From the NCBI RefSeq assembly GCF_030272615.1, contig NC_081410.1:509052942-509116941 (forward strand): DNA of 64,000 bases, written 5' to 3'. How positions within the stretch are numbered: position 1 is the first letter of the stretch; the number at the start of each line of letters is the position of its first letter. This document shows positions 21,046 to 32,175 of this stretch, one piece after another. The translations under genes were made by a program, and so were the position numbers. The stretch is from Cryptomeria japonica (lineage: Eukaryota; Streptophyta; Pinopsida; Cupressales; Cupressaceae). Under the pieces are notes generated by a model. The model was not told where the DNA came from. It saw only the letters and a program-made list of their open reading frames with translations, and ran no database searches.

Positions 21046-22551
21046 TGTTGGCATTCCAATTACAATGAGACATTGTTGGCATTTCAATTAGGATATTAAG
21101 AAGGTTGTTGATGTTTATGGATATAACTGCTAAAGGATGTTTACTGTCTTAATATTATTATTTTGTCATTGATGTCAAGAAATTGATTTTCTAATTCAGT
21201 ATGATGTTGCCATATCTTAAGAAGTATGATTTGGTGAGTATAAAGATGTCGATAAAAGACACAGAAAGAATGTGATGAATAAAGGGAGAAATAAGTTATT
21301 CAATGGGCAACTATTACCGAGTTAGACAATGATGAGATCATGATGTTTAGATTGTTTTGATATCCTACATATGTTGTTGATTGTAAGGTTAATACTATAC
21401 TACATTACCGAGCAAATAACCTAGTTGGTAAACCCTAAGGTTATCGCTATCGGTTAATGAAGGCAGTATGTCTACCGAGTGAAGTTTAGTATTTACCGAG
21501 TTGCAACTGAGTAATAACAGAATGCATTGAATGAATAAAAGCATTATTTAATGAAGGAAGCTGATGAGCTGGTTATGATTAAATGATTGGTATGTTGTGC
21601 ATGAAGTTACTTAAAGAATCTATGGCAAAGGAAAATCGACAGGAAGATCTACACTTCAGATTGAACCACAATACCCTAGCACAAGTTCCAAGAAATGTAT
21701 GCAAGTTCCAAGGTGGGGTAAAACATTTTCAGATCGAAGGATACATTGAACCAAGTCAAGTTTGAAGATCTGATGGCTATGATTGATCATGGCATATGTG
21801 ATCAAGGAGATTAAGTGGTTGGAAAATTGTTTATAAATAAGGAACTATTGATAAACAATGTATGTGTGCAAGTGTATGCACAGGGTGCTACATAGTGATT
21901 ACCTAGCACAGAAGCTTGAAGCCCTATTTGAATAACAGAGTATAGAGCCCAGTAGATGGACAAGATAAGTCCTATGACTAAATTGTATTGAGCAAATAAG
22001 AATCTACTTTAGCATTTTAGATGTGAAGTTGCAGATAGATTTTTATTACTATTATTTTGTAAAGTGATAGAAAATCTCTTAACCGAGTGGACTTAATAGT
22101 CTTATTTGTGAAACCCTCTAGCAAGGTGACATTTTGATTGAGTGTTTGAAATCCTTTAACAAGGTCACTTCTAACAAGGTGAAGATCCTAATAGATTTGA
22201 GGGAAATCCCTTAACTGGGTCACAGACTCAAATCTAGCAATGTGTTTTTAATCTGTAATAGGATTTGCTTTTAACCGAGCATACTCTAGAAGAGTACATT
22301 TCTTAGTGGGTCCAAAATCCCACAGTGGTTTTTCCCTATTTGGGTTTCCACGTTAAATTTGGTTTTATGAGTGTTCTGATGTTTATATGCTTATGAGTTT
22401 GCATGTTTAGCAGTTTTGGTTATATTACTAAAGTATATGTTACTGAGGTTGAATTTGTTGTTTTTATGGAAGATTAAGTTTGTATGATTCACCCCCCCTC
22501 TCATCTTATTAGCTTGGCATTTGTACTAAACATTAAGTATCAGAACTATCA
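21046..22551 (+). repeat. 3' LTR of element E
   Basis: About 1506 bp starting TGTTGGCATTCC and ending AACTATCA; the sequence continues straight into the second half of the LTR of element A. It shares the doubled terminus, TATA-like box, stem-loop region and C-tract with the 5' LTR. Confidence 0.88.
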
Positions 22552-23288
22552 ACTGAGAGGGGGGGTGAATCAGTATATGACCAGTATAAGAATTTACTTG
22601 AATTATAACATGAAAAGTATATTTAAACTATGTACTGGTAAACCAGAAATAATGCAGTGAATTGGAATAGCAACCACAATATAAGAGACACACCATAACA
22701 CAATATTTTTAACAAGAAAACCCAGTGTGGGAAAAACCTCGGTGGGATTTGTGACCCACAATATTTTCTTATTTGCCAATAAGAGAATATTAATATTTAC
22801 AATAGGGGCCTGCACATGCAGGAAGGCCAAGTGCCTAGATCTCATTGCTCAGTTACAAAAGAAATCTCACTGACTTACAAAAATGGATTATACAAATCCA
22901 ATATCTTGTACTACTTCAGATCAGCATCTACTATGCTAGGTTCAGTACCGGTTTAAGCTCTGTAATATACATAAACCCTTATCTAATATCAACCTTACAA
23001 TTCGCACATTAGGTGTGCATTTATCCTTCCATCTTCTATATATAAATTATATATAATGATCTCATACTTATATGAGTCATATTACAATCCACCAAGTTGG
23101 CTTACAAAAGATTTTATAATTAAATATAAAATACATTTAAACAAAATTCCTATCGGCCATGGTGCCGGTGATCAATCTTTTTGGTTCTGGTGATCTGTGT
23201 GCCAGTGTTGAATCTGTCGGTGTTGGTGCCTGCCGGTATCATAGGATTGCAAGGTTTCCATCAATGACAATACCTTCAACCACCTACA
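22552..23288 (-). repeat. 5' LTR of element A, outer 737 bp (right of E)
   Basis: It begins ACTGAGAGGGGGGGTGAATC on the plus strand, the reverse complement of the C-tract found near the 3' end of these LTRs. It contains GGTGGGATTTGTGACCCAC (22741-22760), the conserved stem-loop. It ends ...CACCTACA, i.e. a minus-strand start TGTAGG, near 23288. With the 53-bp piece the LTR is about 790 bp. Confidence 0.62.
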
Positions 23289-24289
23289 ATTTCTCATTGG
23301 AGTGTGCATTTTCCAACATTATTCCATCACCAATCAATGGAGATGATAGTAGCATCGATGATGTCAAAGTTTTAGTAACTTCTGAGCAATCTTTCACTAC
23401 CATGACTAGTGGAGAGGCAACCAGAAATGAAACTTTGCAGATATCTTCTTTTCCTTTAGAAATGGAGACATTTACATTTGAATATATTCATGAACTTCCA
23501 AGACTAGCCCAAGTGAAAGAAGATGAATCACCAAGCATCAAATCTTTATCATACATACAACTTTAGTATGGAGTTTTCAAATTTCACGAAGAATGTCATG
23601 GAGATGAATCCTCAAGTCAAGAGAATATAGAAGGCTATATGGATATTGTTGAGAAATCTGAAAGTGAAATCTATGTAGGTGTGTCAACCTCGGTGGAAGT
23701 GAAATCTATGCCTTATGGAAAATTCAAAGTTCACAACAATCCACTTTTTGAATCTTTACATCAAGTGTATGAACCTATATTGAAGGATATTTTTGGGAAT
23801 TGTGCGACCAATGAAGAAATGAACGAGGTAATGGATGATCTGATGAAGGAATTAAATGGAGTAAAGCCTCATGATATCCATAGAATAGGTTTGTGCTTAA
23901 AATCTTTGGATTGTGATTTTCTCTATGGTGAAGATGTCTACCACAATCCTCTATTTTCAGGTGAATGTGTTTCTACAAGTGATTCTGAAGCTCCTTCTTC
24001 ATTTTCCTATCCCATGAAGAAAGAGTTTTGTAAAATTATTATACCTAAAGAAGAAGAAAATTTTCTAATAAAGGATGAATCTATTCTCCTGGAAGTTGAT
24101 TTTCAAAAGTCAAATTCAATATTTGCAATGAAAAAAGTTTCTTCTTGTCACAAGATATATGAAGGTTGTCCAATTCGTGGGTTAATTTGTTGCAAACAAA
24201 ACTATCTGAGGGATCTTCAGATAGAGGATATGGGTATACTTGAGATATTCCAAAAGTTGTCAATAATGTTCAAGATAGTACCAATTTGA
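23289..24289 (+). pseudogene. Unrecognised reading frame, about 333 codons
   Basis: One frame is open across this stretch except for a single TAG at 23564, where CAG would fit. A longer-looking start at 23159 lies inside the LTR of A and is not credible. Composition is acidic and Ser/Glu-rich in the first half (for example VKEDESPSIKS, EKSESEIYVG). The second half has a leucine/aspartate-rich section (MNEVMDDLMKELNG, IGLCLKSLDCDFLYGED) and a cysteine-containing end (CPIRGLICCKQNY). I recognise no domain or catalytic motif. It may be part of the retroelement that received A, or a host exon fragment. The open length in an otherwise decayed region is the main evidence. Confidence 0.35.
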
Positions 24290-25352
24290 TTCAAGAGAGC
24301 CCGAATATTTATGTTGAGATATGGCTGTTCAATTCGTTGGTCAAAGATATTTCTCATCTTATACATGTTGTTCTACTCAACCTAAGAAGCTTATAAGTGT
24401 CACATGGTTGCATGTCACTTTTTCGTAGAGATGCCCACTTCTCTCAGCCTGTTAATGGTTTTGTATGACAATCCTGGAGAAGTTTGAGGTAGGCTTTGCC
24501 TACCATGTACATATTTAGGTAGAAGTTTGTGTTGTGTTCGTCCCATTTTTGGTTTGTTTCTGGTCTCTCCAGTTAGTCCCTTTTGTGGTCTCCTCTTTTC
24601 GTGACTCTATTGCCCTATAGATAAGGCACTAATACTTTGTGAAGATTCTGGATTTATCCTGCGTCCTTTGAAGTCCTTGTCCCCAGTCAGAGCCAATTGT
24701 TTCCCCACATTTGAAATACCCAAAATTTGAACTTTGAATTGGTCCTAAGGTTGTATGAAGGCTCAAATATGTGTCTCTGCAACATGACTGAGCATGTGAT
24801 CCAATGTTGTCATTCTTAATCTACATTGTGGTTAATCGTAAATATGCCAGTCAAAATGTGAAAAATGGATGAGTTTCAAAAATTAGAAGGAATTGAGGGA
24901 AATAGCTTTGTGAACATGTCTTGAGGATCATTTTGTGCCATATGACCAATTTTTGTGCTAACCTAGTTCATAGTTTGCGATATTTTAAATTTTCAAATTT
25001 TGATGTCCCTCGCTCTTAAATTAATTAAAATCCCTCACCGTAGGTTTTTTCATGAGGACCAAATCTTGGTATATGCTCATTGTCCCACCTTGAAAGAATG
25101 TTTCAAATTTCAAAGCCTAACTCCTCACCATTTAAAAGTTATAGCTGTTTTTCCTAAATTTGGGTATTAAATTTTAATGGGAAATATTTAAATTATTTTT
25201 CAAAAATAATTTAATATTTTAAATTGGTTTCTATATATTTCCTATTGTAATCATTTTAGCGGAAAATCTATTTAAAAATATATTTCATCTCCCTTTCTCC
25301 CACTTCGTGGTCAACGACTCCCAAAGTCAAAATCATAATCTTTGAGAGATTA
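24290..25352 (+). other. No recognisable gene
   Basis: AT-rich, with stops in all frames. I see no LTR boundary, RNA gene or domain. It lies between the unrecognised frame and the fold-back element. Confidence 0.5.
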
Positions 25353-25531
25353 AGGTTAAGAATGTTATGTTTTCAAGCATTCCTAACCCAAATTTATAAC
25401 CTCAAAAAGAAGATGTTAGGATTTCTCCAAAATGGAGCATCTCTAACCTTCCTTTCTAACCTTGTGTGGGCCCACTTTATGAGTTACATGAAAAGGTTAT
25501 AAATGCTCCATTTTGGAGAATTCTTAACCTT
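25353..25531. repeat. Fold-back element, possibly a small MITE
   Basis: Outer inverted repeat AAGGTTAAGAAT (25353-25364) and ATTCTTAACCTT (25520-25531). Inside it is a perfect 18-bp inverted repeat, TTCTCCAAAATGGAGCAT (25423-25440) against 25503-25520, with a 62-base loop. No clear target duplication was found, so MITE origin is only a suggestion. Confidence 0.4.
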
Positions 25532-25859
25532 TTTCAAAGGACAATGAAAATTTGATGGAGGTGGCTCGGGTTCGGGATCCACTCGAGTTGTTTTAATCAT
25601 GAGGATACACTTCAGATGTGCAAGTTCATGGTCACTAAAAACTCTCAAGAGTGCAGGTTGATGAATCTAGTTGAATGTGTTATTTGAATCTCTCTTGAAT
25701 TGATGTTTTTCTTGGTAGATTAGCCACACCGACTTACTCATCTCCTTTAGTATATGGTCTCAAGGAACAATGGACTTCTCACCCAACAATGCCTCAAAAA
25801 GAAGCCATCTCAAGGAACATGGACTTCTGACCCAACATGTCACAAAATAGGTGCAATAT

Positions 25860-27178
25860 TCAACTTGTAGAAATGGTAGCTTTCAAACAGTGTATGGATG
25901 TCCATCAAAGCATCAAGGATCAAGGGATTTTGTGAAATGTTATAGCTGCAAGTGCACTCGTAGACATGTATGTCAAAGGGAAGCATGCATAAGGAAAGCA
26001 CATTGATATATAGAGCACATGAATTATTTAACACAATACCTTGATGAGATGTCATCTCATGTAATGCAGCGATTGCAGGATATGCACAAAACGAATGTGT
26101 TGTAAATGTTAAGAAATAAGCATACATATATTGGTATTGGTTCATTCTAATTTGGTAGACATGAATGCAATATATGGAAGCATCGATAAGGAATCAAATG
26201 TTTGAGACAATAACAAATGTGATTTCATCTCATGACATGTCGTGATGCTTCCCTTTTTTGCCTCACATCAATGATGCAAAGTCAAGGAACATGTTATGGA
26301 CATCCATCAAGATGTAATTGTATGGAAATATTTTGAGTTGCAATGCCTGCTAGGCACACATGCAAAATGTGGATGTGTGGACAAAACATAAAGTGTTTTC
26401 CAGAATGTCTCAAGTCAATGTCATCTCATTGAATGCAATGGTTGTAAGTTTAGTGCAAAATGGACTTGTTGGGATCTGAAAAACTTTCAAGCAAGTGCAA
26501 TTTGTGGGTATAAATCCACATTCCACAATCATAGAATGTACCTTTCTCCACGCCCACACAAAAAATGGAAGCTTCAAAACAACATATCAACATGCACTAA
26601 AACACCTTGGTTGGGACACTGTTGTCATATATCATAGTTGGAAATGTTCCCAAATACATACATGCTGAATATGGAAACAAAAACAATGCACTTGAAATAT
26701 TTCATAAAGAGATGTCTCCTTATGGAATGCAATTGTAGGTTATACACAATAATTTTATTAAGAAGGCTTCACAACCTTTTGAGCAAATACAATTAGTGGG
26801 AATAAAGCTAAATTCAACCACCTCTACCATCATTTTCTTATTAAGGGTGCTCTAAATTTTATTAATATGGTGTTAGTGCATGAACATGTAATTTTGGTGC
26901 CTCACTCACAAATATGTGTAGATTATTTGATAGAGTGCCCCAAAGAAATGTCATCATAAGGAATGAAATGATACAATTGCAACGTATGCACGAAATGAAC
27001 CTTGCAAAAGAAGCTCCCAAAATCATCGAATAAATGTTGCTCACACACATCTTAACATTATAAGCTTTGTTTTTGTATAGTTTTTGGATGAGGGTCATGC
27101 ATACTACATGGTTGAGCTTTATGTCCATGGTGTCTAGATTGAAGATACCCAATGTTCTGTATTTGTCGCGGTTGTTTG
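25860..27178 (+). pseudogene. PPR-family pseudogene, 5' part
   Basis: Repeated plant PPR signatures appear in shifting frames: CMDVHQSIKDQG then ASALVDMYVKG (25885-25980), DVISCNAAIAGYAQNE (26045-26092), MDIHQ and HAKCGCVD (26306-26380), QVNVISLNAMVVSLVQNG (26408-26461), RDVSLWNAIVGYT (26703-26741) and QRNVIIRNEMIQ (26946-26980). These fit consecutive PLS-type repeats, which bind organellar RNA, about 35 residues per repeat. Many stops and frameshifts make it a pseudogene. It is interrupted by the solo LTR at 27179 and resumes at 28793. Confidence 0.75.
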
Positions 27179-28787
27179 TGTTGGCATTATGTGAACCGGC
27201 ATGAAGACATAATGATATTGTATGTTGTCATTGATGTCAATATGAGACATGGTGTGAACCGGCACATGTGATAAGTGAAAAGAGAGAGGAATTGATATAT
27301 GTATGAACTGGTTTATATGCCAAAGTGAAGCAGCATATTTGTTCAAGATGAACTGGCATGCAGTTACGGTGAACTAGTACATGGAAGCATTGTGTTACTA
27401 CTGGTTGGTATGTAGTTTACACTTTAGGATTTCTGGTTGGAGCACCTCAAGCCTGTGTGACTCAATCGGTGATCTTTGTGTGATGAGTTAGCAGTATAAT
27501 GGAGAACAAATCATGTTGCCATGTAAGCTTTGTGTGCGTGAAGGATCTAACATGAAGAAGACTATTCCTATCTACCTTAGGAATGTGCGAAGTCTGTCAA
27601 ATGGTGATAAAGTGTGATGGGTTATCAGCCGCCATGAAATCGGTGGAAAATGGATGATGGAGAATGTCTTGAGAGTGATTCAAGATTTTTTCATTTAATG
27701 CAATATGATTCAACAGTCAGGATTGAACCGCTTGAATTGCTTAACCCAATAGATTTAGGGTTTAGGGTTTTTTCTATCAACCTGTCTGTTTCCTATAAGG
27801 TCGATGTTTTGTTTCTTTCTAAGGTTGTTGGCAAAAGTTGTGAGTGTGTATCCAAGGGAAGTGATACATGATTCTTGCCAGACCAAAGAAGAAAAGAGAT
27901 ACCTGCAAAGTAAATGTGCAGAAGGAGAAGAGGAGCCAAAACGGATCTGCATTAGCATTGAGTGTTGTTATCAGATCATTGTAATTCCTATTGATCTCTA
28001 ACCACTTCAACAGTTGTGAAATCCCCTAATAGGGTAGCCTTAACTGGCTTGATGCAAAATCCCCTAATAGGGTGGTCTTAATAGGCTTGATTCAAATCCC
28101 TTAACTAGGTAACTCGACGTTAATGAGTTATGAGAAGCTATAGAGCTCGGGAGATCCTTTAGCTATTGAGTTCTAAAAATCCTCTAACAAGGTAACCCTA
28201 ACAGGGTTTAACCCTTAACCGGGTATTATAGCCATCCCTTAACCAGGTGATCCCTAACAGGATCGGTTCCTAGCAGAACCTGTTGTAATGTCTTTAACCG
28301 GACAAGGCTCCTAATAGAGCGAACTTCAAAAGAGTTCAAAAGTAGCTAGTGGGTATTCATCCCCACCGTGGTTTTTCCCAGTTGGGTTTCCATGTGAAAA
28401 ATAAGTATGTCATGTGTGATGCTTTTATCTTGTGATGCTTTGCTATTACCTGTTGAGCATATGATGGTTCTGTGTTTTATGCCTGTCTATAAAGTATATT
28501 GAACTAACTGTTGTGATGATTAGAGGATAGTTTACCTATTCATGCATGAGGGTGAAATGGTAGTGTTGTTTTGAGTTAAAAGAAAAGCTAAGTGTTCAAC
28601 TGGTCAATGCTTGTTTTAGACACTCTTGGCTTTACTGGTTGTAGTCTATGATGAATAGGTATTCCTGTTTGCCAGTCATTTGGAGTATTTGCTATCAAAC
28701 CGGTTTTGGATTGTATTTGCATTTGTACTAATTCACCCCCCCCTCTCAGTATCGGTTTGGTACTAGTGGTTCATCATTGACTTATCA
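27179..28787 (+). mobile_element. Solo LTR (copia-type) inside the PPR pseudogene
   Basis: Starts TGTTGGCATTATG and ends CTTATCA. Perfect 5-bp direct repeats GTTTG flank it (27174-27178 and 28788-28792). It is about 1609 bp with no internal region, so it is the product of LTR-LTR recombination. It contains the stem-loop array (28021-28340), the conserved GTGGGT...CCCCACCGTGGTTTTTCCCA motif at 28350-28380 and a C-tract with CTCTCAG near 28735-28750. Confidence 0.85.
28021..28340 (+). repeat. Stem-loop array in the solo LTR
   Basis: A run of about a dozen short inverted repeats with similar loops but different stems. Examples are AGCC-TTAACT-GGCT, AACCC-TAACA-GGGTT, ACCC-TTAACC-GGGT, GATCC-CTAACA-GGATC, GGTTC-CTAGCA-GAACC, GCTC-CTAATA-GAGC and GAACT-TCAAAAG-AGTTC. 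See findings. Confidence 0.7.
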
Positions 28788-28792
28788 GTTTG

Positions 28793-29330
28793 GGCATGTT
28801 ACCTTGGTGCATGTTGAAAAATCTTTGTAAATGTACAAGTATGCAAAATGTAGAAGCATAGACTTGGCAAATGAATCGTCTCACAAGAGAACCTCAAAAC
28901 CATGTAGTCTTATGATGTGTTATGGTTGTAGAATATATACAAAGTGTATTTGGTGTTATTTAAGCTGGCGTTCGTTAGGATGACATGTTTTCTTGGTTCC
29001 TTTAGATCATACATGAATACAAACCATAGAGGCATAAGAACTCTGAAAAGTTGTAGAAATTAATTTAGAGTAGGGTATTTTTGAATTCAGTTCATCATAT
29101 ACTCAGAACCATTCTCATAATTGTTGCGGCCTATAAGACATGCATACTAAAGGTGGAAAAGAAACTAAAAGAGATGTCATCTCAAGGTATGAGATGAATG
29201 GTTGATGTCCATACACAAAATTTGGATACAATGCCAAATGAGGGGAAAGGTTACAATGGATTTCTTCAAAGACCAACTTCTCATGATTACACGAAGACAC
29301 ATTGCCTCTTCAATGAGGCCAACATTTCAC
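28793..29330 (+). pseudogene. PPR-family pseudogene, 3' part (E/DYW-like tail)
   Basis: Continuation after the solo LTR. YAKCRSIDLANE (28834-28870) or, in the overlapping frame, QNVEA...REPQNHVVL resemble the last PPR and E motifs. KVEKKLKEMSSQG near 29150-29190 resembles the segment before a DYW domain. Beyond about 29290 the similarity is too faint to call. It is too decayed to say whether editing-type catalytic residues were ever present. Confidence 0.5.
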
Positions 29331-30808
29331 TTTCCTCTTTGATGTTATGGGCTTCAAATTATCACTTTTGTAAAAGTGACTTATGTCACTTAATGTAACC
29401 ACAAGTTAGAATTTGAACTTCATTCTTGTAAAAGTTAGGTAAATCCTAACTTGGTTTCAAAAGGGTAGTTAATTGAAGTAAGTAGCTAGGCCAAGTGGTT
29501 ATGAGGTGGTTATTCTCTCAAGCCTATAAATACAAGGCTATTTCATTTGTAAAGGGGGACTCTTACAAAGGGGAACTGTGGAGAATTTTGTAGAGAAACT
29601 TTTTGATAACTTTTGGTATTCACATTTTGTACACAAAGCTTTTGGACTTGTATATTTTAAAAAGAATAATGAAGAATGCATTGAGTTCGTATGCGTTGAA
29701 TGTATTCATGATTTATTGTTACTAATTTCTCATATTTTAAATTAGTAATCCCTTTGTATATCGATGGAATCTATTTGTTTTCAGTTTAATAATCTATGTA
29801 ATTGACTTGATGAAAATTGTCATTTCCTGGTATCTTGACTTGTCTATACTATTATAGCCTATCTCTTCGTATGTTGAGATTATTTCATCATCATTGCATA
29901 TTTTAAACCCATCTTATTCTTAAAACCCCTTGTAATGATTATCTGTTGTGGAATCTTAGTGTGTATTCATGTGTGTGCCATTGGGATTTCTGCTATCTAC
30001 TTTCTTTAGTTTTGTGTTTTCCTTCCTTTTTGTACTTTCAATTCAAAAGTACACAAAATCCCCAAAACCCCCTATCATACGAGGGAGCTGCCCTTCTCAA
30101 ATGCATAGGAAGATTGTAGTTTGATTGAAATCTCTCCAACTGTTGGAACGGTTGTCTCTACTCTTTGGGCAAACAGGGTCAATTTTGAAGGAGAATTCAC
30201 TATGACAAATCTATTTACCAACACACCCCTAAAAATCTAAAGATGTAATTCCTCAAGAACACTAGTGTTTGTGTTTGGACATGAGAAATGGGTGGGAACT
30301 CATGACCATGCTCAAATTTTTAAATATGGCTTTTCAAAATCATTTTTATATCCTATAATCCTCACTATATCTATAATGGCTACCTCACCCAAAACTCAAT
30401 ATAACCTTATTTTCCCTTCATTTATAAAAAGGGTCTCAATTGGAAAACTTAGAAACCATACTCTCTTTCATAATTAAACATCCACATTTATTGATTAGAA
30501 TTAAATCCATCATACATAGTACCATAATAAGATAGTTTTTAGAATATTAAATATTTGGAGCCCTTAAGACCATGAAACCCATATCTTCTCCTACAATCAC
30601 CCTTTCTTTCTTTCAATCCTCCCTTTTCCTCCATTGGAAGTTATAGATTACTAGGATTTTCTCTCCCCCTCTTGAAATTGTTATTTCTTAGAACTACACT
30701 CTTCACTAAAAATGATTCAATGTTCCAAGGATATAATGGAAATTACATTAAGGTGTTGGACTCTTCTAATTGAGGTCCCAATTTTAGAGAAGGTTAGTTT
30801 CACATCCT
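29331..30808 (+). other. No gene; possible old LTR with TATA-like box
   Basis: CCTATAAATACAAGG at 29523-29537 is a good TATA box followed by short direct repeats (GGGGGACTCTTACAAAGGGG). The stretch up to about 30080 (ends AAATCCCCAAAACCCCC) has the texture of a Ty3 LTR, but I could not place both ends or a target duplication. From 30100 to 30700 nothing is recognisable. 30706-30808 is one copy of the tandem repeat into which element C inserted. Confidence 0.3.
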
Positions 30809-30813
30809 ATTGT

Positions 30814-31708
30814 TGTTAGAATATAATGAATCCAAGAACATTGAGAGAGGGGGGCAGTGAATCAGCATTTTTCTGGTAATACACGAATTTACCTTATTAT
30901 AATATACACATATAAACTGGTAAATCAACAAACATATAACATGAATTAAATAAACCAGCCACATGAATGAACACCATAACACACAAAATTTATACGTGGG
31001 AAACCTCAAAGAGGATAAACCATGGTGGGATTTGTGACCCACAATATCAATTCACTGGTCATATGAAAGATATTACATAGCATGGGGTCCTACACATGCA
31101 AGAAGGCACACTGCCTAGAGCACACTACTCAACTCAAAAGAGTCTCACTACCTACAAGCTTTTGCTGAGATAAAACAGTAATGGTGAACTCACAAAATGC
31201 ATCTGCAATGCCAAAAAGAGTTCCGGTTATATCTCTATTTTGTACCAGTTCATAAACCCTAAACCCTTCCATCGGTATCTCCTTTCCTCCAAGAATGCTT
31301 CACAAACCATCTACAGATCACTGCATGATATAAATTTCACATAAAAAATGATCTACATATATATCCTTCGCATCACTCTATTCTACTTTTTTGTCATCTA
31401 TTAAAATGACCTAACAGACTGACTTATATACCCTCTACAAATAATATGCCTTATGTCGGCTTACAATACACAATAAAATATATTCAATGTCCGCCCTATA
31501 CAAAATGATTTTACAAATAAAACTTTTCGGATCCAAACTGATATCGGCTTCACTGAAGTGTTGAATGTTGGTGATGACTCTGATTACTCCAAAGCCGATA
31601 TCTACCAATGTATGCCTCCAAATGCCAGTATCTGCTGGTATATATCTTCAATAGAATCTTGTTGCCATCAATGAAAAAAATGAATCCAATGAGTGTTAAT
31701 TGCAAACA
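30814..31708 (-). repeat. 3' LTR of element C
   Basis: About 895 bp. The minus strand starts TGTTTGCAATTAACACTC at 31708, right after the polypurine tract, and ends ...ATTCTAACA at 30814. It carries the G-rich strand of the C-tract near 30841 and the intact conserved motif (CCATGGTGGGATTTGTGACCCAC, near 31019-31041). Confidence 0.87.
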
Positions 31709-31722
31709 ATCTCCCCCTTTGG
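31709..31722 (-). other. Polypurine tract of element C
   Basis: The minus strand reads CCAAAGGGGGAGAT immediately before the 3' LTR, the canonical form seen also in B and D. Confidence 0.85.
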
Positions 31723-31984
31723 CATCGATGGCAACACTCATGTGAAAAATGGATTCCCTGTCGGTTCAACTAAAACATGAAACATGAAACATGCTCCCCT
31801 TGAGCTGACTGACCATGTTTGCAATATGCTATGTCTAAGACCATGTTTGCAATATACTATGTTGAATATCCTCCCCCTAGGATTAAATACATATTTTTCA
31901 CATACATAAGGTCCCCCTTTAGCATCAATGCTAAAGATAGGTGAAAGAATTGAAAGAATTGTTACAGTTTACTTTACTAGAGCT

Positions 31985-32170
31985 TGACCAGTTTCAAGAT
32001 TTCTAGATAAGCTTTCTCTAGCAACTGTATATAGGTATCGTAGCCAATTTTGAATGTTTCAGATATGGATACAAGTCCACTCAATAAATATGCTAGTGTT
32101 TCTTTCTCAGTGACTTCTACCAGTTTGGGCTTCACAAAAATATCCATACATTCCCTCTTATGTACACCAA
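31985..32170 (-). pseudogene. Element C ORF2, C-terminal piece (left of B)
   Basis: The minus frame ends with helical, leucine-rich sequence (ETLAYLLSGLVSISETFKIG, LLEKAYLEILKLVKL) and a double stop near 31985. It joins in frame to the end of the piece at 39773 once B and one GTGAA are removed, which supports the nesting. The end of ORF2 in B has a similar helical finish. Confidence 0.65.
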
Positions 32171-32175
32171 GTGAA

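Larger units (their letters stand above)
14962..22551 (+). mobile_element. Element E: Ty1/copia LTR retrotransposon inserted in the LTR of A
   Basis: Two LTRs (14962-16459 and 21046-22551) flank a copia internal region in the order gag, protease, integrase, RT, RNase H. The ends are TGTTGG...CTATCA. It interrupts the LTR of element A, whose two halves lie on either side. No perfect target duplication is visible (GAGAT on the left, ACTGA on the right). The coding region has many in-frame stops, so this copy is dead. Confidence 0.9.
10742..23288 (-). mobile_element. Element A: pol-less LTR retrotransposon, interrupted by E and abutted by T
   Basis: On the minus strand: LTR in two pieces (22552-23288 and 14909-14961) split by element E, primer site at 14894-14906, first frame with a coiled coil and four zinc knuckles, second long frame of unknown function, then an abrupt end at the LTR of element T. 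There is no protease, integrase, RT or RNase H. The architecture and blocks of the second frame match elements B and C, so A is a member of the same non-autonomous group. The 3' part and 3' LTR are lost or displaced beyond the left edge. Confidence 0.72.

Noticed and set aside
28021-28340. CRISPR-like or tRNA-like array
   Set aside because: Stems vary from hairpin to hairpin, spacing is irregular and there are no fixed repeats or spacers. The organism is a plant.
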